Positions 52,195-62,000 of a DNA stretch of 64,000 nt are shown one piece after another. The notes beneath the pieces were generated by a model. It was not told the origin of the DNA and ran no database searches. It saw only the letters and a list, made by a program, of their open reading frames with translations. A program made the position numbers and the translations under genes. Source of the DNA: Phorcus lineatus. Its lineage: Eukaryota; Mollusca; Gastropoda; Trochida; Trochidae. Position 1 is the stretch's first letter, and each line of letters starts with the position of its first letter. The stretch covers positions 61,645,022-61,709,021 of the forward strand of contig OV121081.1 of the NCBI GenBank assembly GCA_921293015.1, in the 5' to 3' direction.

Positions 52195-52290
52195 TTAACA
52201 AACACTTCTCCGCATTTTAAGAATTCTAAGGATTGTGGGTAATAAGTTCAAAATGGCGGCGGCAAAGTGCCCGCAGTGTTTAGGGGAAAG
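52195..52290 (+). promoter_or_regulatory. Probable TICRR promoter / transcription start region
   Basis: A local rise in GC and CpG content after 9 kb of AT-rich DNA, with AAAATGGCGGC (YY1-like; often found at TSSs of housekeeping genes) at about 52250. No TATA box is evident. The position just upstream of the first coding exon fits a TATA-less housekeeping promoter. Confidence 0.45.
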
Positions 52291-52300
52291 TTGGAGTTAA
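52253..52300 (+). promoter_or_regulatory. Upstream open reading frame in the TICRR leader
   Basis: The ATG at 52253 opens a 15-codon frame ending in TAA at 52298-52300, 45 bases before the TICRR start and out of reach of it. The ATG sits in AAAATGGCGGC, a strong start context and also a YY1-type motif. If it is inside the transcript it should reduce TICRR translation. Confidence 0.55.
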
Positions 52301-52345
52301 GTTTTGGGATACTGGCACTGTAAATATGCTATAATATATACGGAA

Positions 52346-53017
52346 ATGGAGTTCAGACATCAAACCATACAAACTGTTTTATTGATAGATAGTTTTAATC
52401 CAGTTACTTTAAGTGAAAGTGATCTTTCTAAGAAGAATAAGGCGATCGCTTTGACATCCTTTCGTGTTTTGACTCACCTGCAATCTTCGACCACCTCTGA
52501 TGACAGCAGATCGAAAGCACGCAGCGACACAGGACTAAAGTGGAGTTATAAGTTTTTCAATTCAAGATCATATAAATCAGCTACCAAGCAAGATAAATTC
52601 AGAGATTTCAAACTAAGATACTTCGAACAGTATGAGTCAAAGCTTGAAGAAACGATCCTAACAACGAAAGAGAAAATTGCTAAAACATCGAAATTATATC
52701 CTGCCGAGTGTTTGCAGAAGGCACTGACAGAGATCGTCACTGATTTAGAATGGGAAATTCCTGATATCACATCACCTATGAAAGGCAGACGTCATGTTAA
52801 ACAACAACCACGATCGTCTGGAAATCAAAACGCCGTGTTTCTGTTTTCTAGTTTGCCTTGCAATCCTCAAGAAATGCGAAAGTTTGCAGGGAAACGGGTT
52901 TTGGATGCTGACATTCTTCTTGATGCAATAATGACACCACATCTCTTTGAGCAATTCCACAATAACTCCAAAATTTCACTGTATTGGATTGACATTTCCT
53001 CTCTCAACTTTCTTCAG
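52346..53017 (+). CDS. TICRR: TICRR coding exon 1
   Basis: The ATG is at 52346 and the donor CAG|GTATTC follows 53017; the 224 codons end in phase 0. It holds most of the conserved Treslin N-terminal domain (the region that contacts MTBP in vertebrates) and the CDK-like site T-S-P-M-K at residues 142-146, which is conserved in human Treslin as T-S-P-T-K. The reading frame stays open a further five codons into the intron. Confidence 0.93.
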
Positions 53018-56000
53018 GTATTCAACAAGTCATGAAATTTAATCAGATTTTTATTTTGAAGTCTTAGCTCTACTACTTACACCCTCATCAAATATCACTT
53101 TTACGCTGCAAATGTGTTGTTCTAGAGGTATCATAATTGATCATCTTTTAATTGACAAAGCAGTTAACACCTATATCAAAACATAATTTTAGTCAGAAAC
53201 TAGTCATGAATCTTCTTTACTCATCATATTATTGCTCAACAATTTCTGCAACACTTTCAGCACCAAGAAAATACTTTAGTTTTAACATTTTGATATTGAA
53301 ATGAATGTTAAATTGATAGCAATTTAAATATTACCCTTTGTCATATTTTTTAACAATGTTTTTTGATAATCAATTTTAGTAACACAGTATATAAACCAAT
53401 ATCTTTCAAAATTATACTCTTTTAGCTTTCTGACTGTCAGGCAAAGAACAACATAATCAGTTTTTCATTGTAAACTTATATTTCTGTAATATGATTGATT
53501 GTTCTCTAATAGGCTGAAGACGAAACGATGAATCTGGCTGATGTGAAGTGTATTGAGATCATCTCTCACACCTTGAATCGTATCAAAGGGTCTGCTGTGA
53601 AGATAGAGACAGTCATCAACATGGTCCAGTCGGATGTCAAAATGTGCAAGGAGACTTCAGCAGAGAAATCTGAAAAATGCATTGGCCAGAAAAATCAAGA
53701 GAAAAATACCTGTGTTAAACAAAAACCCTGTTTAAATATTCTTCCCATAAACTTTCCATCTGATGCCATTGTCAAGAATATGAAACCTGTGAGGCTAAAA
53801 TCGGGCACAGAGCAAAAGGAAAATCTCCATCAGAATTGCAGTTTAAACTTTGGCAATGGTTTGTTATTTGTTAAAAACACATACATTTGTTGAAATTATA
53901 ACTTATTTCTTAAGCTAATCATGACAATTCTGCAATATCTGATCAAGTTATATTACTTTTTTCATAATTCTTCCCTGTTTGCTATGTGTTTGTGAAAAGA
54001 TGTTCTATTATCAGTTTATCACAGATTGTAGATGATGTGAATGATTTTAAAATATTGTTCATATTCATTGCAGGAAGCATTATAGAGAAAATTTATCTGA
54101 AATGTGTGCCTATGTGTATACCAAACATGAGGTAAGTCAGTTACATAGTAATCATTCTAAAGGGCTTATGACTGAATCCCTACTATACATCGACAAATTT
54201 TATCTGATAGGACTTTGAAGTAAAAGACTTTTGACAAAATAAAATAAAATACAATATTTATCCCAATATTTGAGAATGAAAACAAACAAGCCAAGATTTT
54301 TTTTAATTTTTAACTTTTAAACTTTATTTTTCATTATATTTCATGTTTTTGCTAATTTTAACAAACAGTTTAATTTGAAATAAGTTTTAATTTGCTTCAA
54401 ACAATATTATGGTAAATGCTTTGTGACACAAGTGGAAAATGAGTGTTAATAAATTGTCAGATAGAGTACCATAGGTATTGTGGAAACAACTCGCATCTAA
54501 GCCTTTATAAAAGCACCTATCTTGACTAAATGATAGTTCATAATCTTTCTTTATCATTTCAGTCCAAAAGGTCAATGCACAACTTCAGGAATTAGCATGT
54601 TGAAGTTACAACAGAGAAACATTGAAGATAATCCAGAAGCAGTCACCATCACACAGCCGCAGGAATTGGAGAACCTTCTTAATGATGAACTAGATTTCAC
54701 TGTTCACAGTTTCATGTCCAAGTCAACGCAACACTTGCAGTCATTGACAGGGGCAATATCTTTCTCAGTCTCGCTTCCTGGTCAAGGGGAGATTACTCAT
54801 ACACAGGCCTTTGAGGATTTGCTTGGGGATTTAAATGAAAGAAATAATTTTCTGGTAATATAGTCATACCTTTGATTGAAATGTAATTTGGAATAAGTCA
54901 TCACATATACGTTAGTTATATATATTCTACATGCACATTCAAAAGCAAATTCATGAAGTAGTCCTTTCAATGCCACATGAAAATAAATGACATTTATAAA
55001 GACGCAGTCCCAGAATTCAGATATTCAAAGAAGACAAAAATCCTTAAAATAGAATGTTCATCTCTGAAACCTTATGCTTTAACATTGACTTCTGTCTCTC
55101 AAGAACCTTATAAGAAAACACGTAAATTTTAACAAATGTTTTGTCGGTCTTGTTATATTTGACAAAAGTTTTTGTAATACAAACTCGTTTGAAAGACTTA
55201 AAATATTAGGACTGTACATATACATTTTCAGGTTTTGACAGTAAAGTCATCCTCTGGACAACCATGTCCTGTCTTGGCGTTGATGGAGGTTCTCACTAGT
55301 CATTCTGGAGTTATCTCCCTTCTTCCACTTGGTGCAACTCTAAAGCTTGAAAAGGCTTGTCTATCTGAAGTAAGAACTGTTATTCAAGTATATGGAGTGG
55401 ATTAGAAAATGTTTTTTTAACTAGTTTAAATTTACATGTTTGAGACTGGCATCACAGATTTTTGCATCACAGAAATTTTAAAATAATTTGCAATAAAAAT
55501 CTTTGGTAAGTTTTATTCATTTGAGCTCAATCTTTGGCCTTAGTTATATACTGTTGGTCAGTTACTTGTGGCATGTACCCAGCAATCAAAGTACCACTTT
55601 AAGCAGGAAATACATATCACTGAAGTACAAATTAATAATGTGTACTCATCACGGTCTTTCCAGACAGAGAGAAGCAGCTCGTCCACCGAGACAAAAAGTC
55701 TTGAGGGAAGCAGTACTCTAGAAAGATTAGCAACCATCTGTAAGCAAACGAGCAGCAGTCTTAAAAGCAAGTTGTCGTCTCGCAGTCCTCGCAGGAAACA
55801 GAAGAATGGTAAACTTGTCAAATTATTCATCATTTTAGGAAAAGGATTACTTTTCTTCTTAAAAATACATTGCAGTAAATACTCCTATCAGTTTTATTTT
55901 CACAAAGTGCCAACAGTAAAGCAATCAACTATTGACAACATAACTTGATATTGACATGCAATGAATAAGAAAGTTTTATGAATATAAGACTTCTTTTTAA

Positions 56001-59000
56001 CAAGATTGTGACAGTTTAGGTTGAATCCAAACAGTTGTCAAGCATTTAAACCCTAAATGTTGCGCTCTTGCAATTGTGCATTTAGATATCTATTTTATAC
56101 AGTTTTCATTCATACAGCTGTCTTTTTATATGTAACTAGAAATTTTTTTAATGTTTCTTAGGCATCAACTCAGCACTTTTTCATGTGCGCATTATGGATT
56201 TTTAATGTCATTTGTGAAAATAATTTTTAAATTATATGTTTCATTACATTCAAACAAATTAATCATTTTCAACCAAAAGTACATATCTGTACTGACCATT
56301 TTACCATTTTGTATGCAAGCTACACTTCCAAACTTTGATGATAAGAATAAAATTTGTTCCTCTGGAGTTAATGTTTGTTCCTATAAATTGAAATAAAGTC
56401 CTACCACCCTTGTCATTTTTGGTAAATATATGTGAGAGAAACATTTAATTATTTTGAAAAAAAAAAAAAATTGTAAAATATAAATTTATGATTGTATGAT
56501 TTACTTGTCAACATCTGTATTTTAGTTTGAGTTATTCGTACATATGTAGAGATTAACTGAAGGCAAAAGTCTTATTTTTAGATACTGCTGGCTACAACCC
56601 GCAAGTTCTCAACTCCTGGCACCTCCCTGGGACGTCTAGAGGACTGTCTTCTCTCATCCGCAAACTTAACAACAGGTACTCAGTAATGGTTTAATTTAAA
56701 TGTGTAGCAAATGATCTAGTAAACTATTTAGTAGAGGTGAAACTATACAGAAATTTAAATATATGAAAAGTTACATGTCACAACACACTATTTTGAGGGA
56801 TTTTTTTTATAAAAGAAAGACTTTCGACAAAAAACATGATTTTTATGTAAAAAAGATTTTAGAGTCAACAACACGCATCACCACACAGTAAGTATATCAT
56901 GAGAATAGGTGACGATTCTTGACACTGCGATATATTGTTATATTGTCATAGCTCTAATATTGGATGTAAACCATCAAGTTACAATATATTTGGTGAAACT
57001 GCTCTGTCCTATAGACTGGAAGACCTGACCTTCCTGAGTGCTGAGGAGAAACAGAGCCTGAAGAGACTACAGAAGATGTACCGGAAGGAGAACCAGCCAC
57101 CCGCTCTACAGCAGAACTCTCGACAACACTCCTTGAACTCTCACGCTCAACCAGGTACTCCTTTATTCAACATTTTTATTCATTTTCACACTTGAACGTA
57201 TGCAGAGTTTGGACCTGGGTGATTAGCATCAGCATAGCTGATAGCTACAGTACTTGAGCAACCATAGGAAATAACATAAGAATTATCGTAATCCTAAAAT
57301 TTTACAAGTAGTTTAATTTTTATTTACCTGTTATCATCCTAGCAACCATGTAATCTGTATGCTGTAAAATCTGTTGATTAATTATTAAAAGCAAAAAAGC
57401 TTTGTTAAGATTGTCCTCAAAATGATGTATGGTTGAACACTGAATTCTTAAAACAAAATTCAGAAGACAAAGCAGGTGGAGAAGCACAGCCTACCGTGCA
57501 AGTGGGAAAGCGCAAGAACTCCAAGTTAAACAGAGGCTTGTTGATGGTGAGTCGGAGCAAGGCGGCGGTCAAGAGGCACAGCAAGACGAAGGAAGAGATA
57601 GAGGCATCACAGGCGGAGAAAACATCTAGCAAACTGCATGTTGATGTCACCAATCTAGGTTGGGAGAGAAAGATGTCTCATCGTAGTTGTTTATATGGCT
57701 TCATGCTTGTAATTATAGTTAATTTTAATAATTGTAAACAAGAAGCTGATTCTATAACTGTTTTCTTGTGTTCCTTTACATTGTATGATAGCCAAGTTAT
57801 AGTGTTCACTTTGATAAAAGGTGTTTGGTTTGAATTCTCCCTTAGGCCAATTTTGCTTCCTTTGAATCATTAGTGATTGATGATTAATGTCAACCAAGTT
57901 TGTTCAGTGATTGTATCTACAGATACATTTGTAATATACACATGTGCTAGCTGTCAATGTTGTCAATGCCTACACAGATGAAATTACTCTTTATCAACCT
58001 TGATTGGGCAGGATTTCTCAAGCCTTGTTATTAGACGTAGATGTTCTGCACTGATTCATTTATCATTCCACTAGATCTCCTGAGTGAGGAGAGCCTGTGT
58101 GTGTACGTGAGAGACGTGTACAGCACCTGTGTGGGCAGGGGGGAGGGGCTGGAAACAGCTGTACAGAACATAGTCACCGTCACTGTCCACTTCCTCAAGG
58201 ACAAGGGAGACATTCCAGAGGTGAGTATCCAGAGTTTTAAGGTCTGTATTTTCTTGTAAAACTTTTGTATTACATTCATTGTGTAAAAGCAGGTATCTGT
58301 TCGTTTGTATAATATTAGTTCATTCATTTTGAGCTATGTGTGATATAAGTGCAAAGAGGTTACATTGTTACATGGTCTGTTCCTAGCAGTGTCCTTGGAG
58401 CGAGTAAGTCTAGCAAATTATGACAACATTGTCACCAACATTATTATCTTTGAGTAGATCTAAAGATAACCAGATAAAAGGTTCAAGCCTTGTGCTGTTG
58501 CTCCAGGTCCAAGCAGTGGAGCTTCTGCGCAGAGAACTCGTCATGTCTAACTCAGCTCTCAGAGAGAAGTATCAGGAGAAGCCAACAGACCTGGATAAAT
58601 CTGTGAAGATAACCGAGTATGTTCTATGACAATCTCACTGTCAGATACCCATATTTGCTCATTTTCTTCATACTTTTTTAGCTCATCAGGTCTGAAAGAC
58701 CCGATGGGCTTATGGCATGGCATGGCGTCCATCCGTCCGTCCGTCCATCCGTAAACTTTTCACTTTTTCGACTTCTCCTCCAGAACCAATGACTCTAGAG
58801 AGCTGAAATTTTATGTGCATACTCCTTGGACACTGGGGATTCTAAATTGTAGGTTTGGTGACCACTTGACCCCAAATGGGGTCACAAGGGTCAAAACCTT
58901 AAAAATCTATTTTAATCTTTTTCTCCAGTTCCAAAAGGTCCAGAGAGCTGAAAAGTTGTGTGTAGACTCCTTGGCCAACGGGGATTCTAAATTGTAGGTT

Positions 59001-62000
59001 TTGTGACCCCATGACCCCAAATGAGGTCAGAGGGGTCAAAACATGAAAAACCTATTTTCATCTTCTTCTCCAGTTCCAAAAAGGTCCAGAGAGCTGAATA
59101 GTTGTGTGTAGACTCCTTGGGCACTGGAGATTTTAAATTGTAGGTTTGGTGACCCCATGACCCCAAATGGGGTCACAGGGGTCAAAACCTAAAAAACCTA
59201 ATTTCATCTTTTTCCCTAGTTCCAAAAGGTCTAGAGAGCTGAAAAGGTGTGTGTAGACTCCTTGGCTAACAGGGATTCTAAATTGTAGGTTTGGTGACCC
59301 CATGACCCCAAATGGGGTCGCAGGGGTCAAAACCTAAAAAACCTAATTTCATCTTTTTCCCTAGTTCCAAAAGGTCTAGAGAGCTGAAAAATTGTGTGAA
59401 GACTCCTTGGACACTGGGGATTCTAAATTGTAGGTTTGGTGACCACTTGACCCCAAATGGGGTCACAGGGGTCAAAACCTGAAAAACCTATTTTCATCTT
59501 CTTCTCCAGTTCGAAAAGGTCTTGATAGCTTAATAGTTGTGTGTAGACTCCTTGGACAATGGGGATTCTGAATTGTAGGTTCGGTGACCCCTTGACCCCA
59601 AATGGGCAATGGGCCTTTTTTATTTGATTGTGAATAACTTTTAACAAAGTTACCCGTCTCGGACGTTGGGACAGGCTATCTTTCCTACATTGCCCATGAC
59701 CCCATTGTTTTAACCCCAAACACCTATTTCTATCAAAAGTCTGATGAGCTACAGAGCCCATGGCTCTATTTTTTGTAATGTGTGGCAATTATAAGAGAGA
59801 AAGGATGCAAAAATTTCGCCTGAAATTTTCACCAATATTTATACATGCTATGGAAATTTTAAAAATGTTGATCACAGAAGTCTTAAATTCTCAACAATGT
59901 TTACCTTACCTCTTGAACTAATAAAATGTAAGCAGCTTTTTATATGCTCTGGAATGAGACAGAAAAACAAGCCATCAATCCTTAAGATAAAATAAAAAAG
60001 TGTCCCTGGCACAGGTTGTCAGAAAGGCCATATACAATCAGCAATGTGTACTGTATCTGCCCTGTGTGTTGACAGGTACAAGCTGCAGGTGTTGTTGCTG
60101 CTGGAGATGGAGTCTGCTGTACTCAGTGCAGACGACTCTCACATCGACAAGTGCGCAGATGAGGTAGGTGTCAGTCTTACTGTATCATTGAGAAATCCAT
60201 GAAAGTGATAGTGTGTCATTGAATGAATGACATCTGAAGATCAGGATTTTTTTCTTTTCGTGATGATAACAAAGATATTTGCATGTTGACAGATGTTATT
60301 GTTTTTTTATCCATGAAATGGTCATTTTAGAAATATTCATTGTTGTACGATATCTTTTGTGCTCTTGGCTTCATTCAGATATAACATTTTATCTTCATTC
60401 TTATGAGTCAGTGCTGTTCTAGAGGGTATTTAGTTAAGTATATCATGTATTGATTCAAACATTTACATAAGAGTAAAACAGTGGTGAAATAACTTAGTGA
60501 GGGATCATTTCAAAACAAACTTTAGTTAAAGCATGTTCTTTGGTGTTTGCACTCAATAATGCTAAAAAAAATTAATCTAAATATGTTTTTGACTTATCAT
60601 TTCCAGATAGTAGGCCTGCTAAGAACACTTTCCTTCATCACAGACTCAGGTTTTGTTCCCAATTTTCTGAACAAGGATATCCTGACGAGGTGAATATCTT
60701 TTGTAAACTTTCACAAAGGATTAATGAATGACTAGAAAATTAGGGCAAGAAGACCTCAAAATTCTAAGGACAGCTTTGGAGACTTTAAAGTTCTGAAGAA
60801 CTATTATTTTCAAGTGTTGCGAGTCATCTTTAACATCATTTCATAATAGATTTAACATATTTTCCCAGCCAATATGTTTTCTGAATTGTGGTGCCAGTAA
60901 TAATAGGTGGGTGTCTTTCTTGCTTTTAGTGATTATTTGTGAAATTTATAAATCGATATGTTCTTTGTTTTGGTATAAATATTCTATTTGAAATGTGTTC
61001 ATTTAGAACTTGACTTAGATGCAGGTATAGTACAATGTTTGGTGAACTTGAGCCTTGCTCTATTGACAGATTAATTTTTAGCTCATCAGGTCTGAAAGAC
61101 CCGATGGGCTTATGGCATGGCAAGGCGTCCGGCGTCCGTCCATCCGTCCGTAAACTTTTCACTTTTTCGACTTCTTCTCCAGAACCAATGACTCTAGAGA
61201 GCTGAAATTTTATGTGCATACTCCTTGGCAAATGGGGATTCTAAATTGTAGATTTCGTGACCCCATGACCCCAAATGGGGTCACAAGGGTCAAAACCTTA
61301 AAAATCTATTTTAATCTTCTTCTCCAGTTCCAAAAGGTCCAGAGAGCTGAAAAGTTGTGTGTAGACTCCTTGGGCACTGGAGATTCTAAATTGTAGATTT
61401 TGTGACCCCATGACCCCAAATGAGGTCACAGGGGTCAAAACATGAAAAACCTATTTTCATCTTCTTCTCCAGTTCCAAAAGGTCTAGAGAGCTGAAAAGG
61501 TGTGTGTAGACTCCTTGGGCACTGGAGATTCTAAATTGTAGGTTTGGTGACCCCATGACCCCAAATGGGGTCACAGGGGTCAAAACCTAAAAAACCTAAT
61601 TTAATCTTTTTCCCTAGTTCCAAAAGGTCTAGAGAGCTGAAAAATTGTGTGAAGACTCCTTGGACACTGGGGATTCTAAATTGTAGGTTTGGTGACCACT
61701 TGACCCCAAATGGGGTCACAGGGGTCAAAACCTTAAAATCCTACTTTCATCTTCTTCTCCAGTTCCAAAAGGTCTTGATAGCTTAATAGTTGTGTGTAGA
61801 CTCCTTGGACAATGGGGATTCTGAATTGTAGGTTTGGTGACCCCTTGACCCCAAATGGGCAATGGGCCTTTTTTATTTGATTGTGAATAATTCGGACGTT
61901 GGGACAGGCTATCTTTCCTACACTGCCCATGACCTCATGGTCTAAACCACAACACCTATTTCTATCAAAAATCTGATGAGCTACAGAGCCCATGGCTCTA

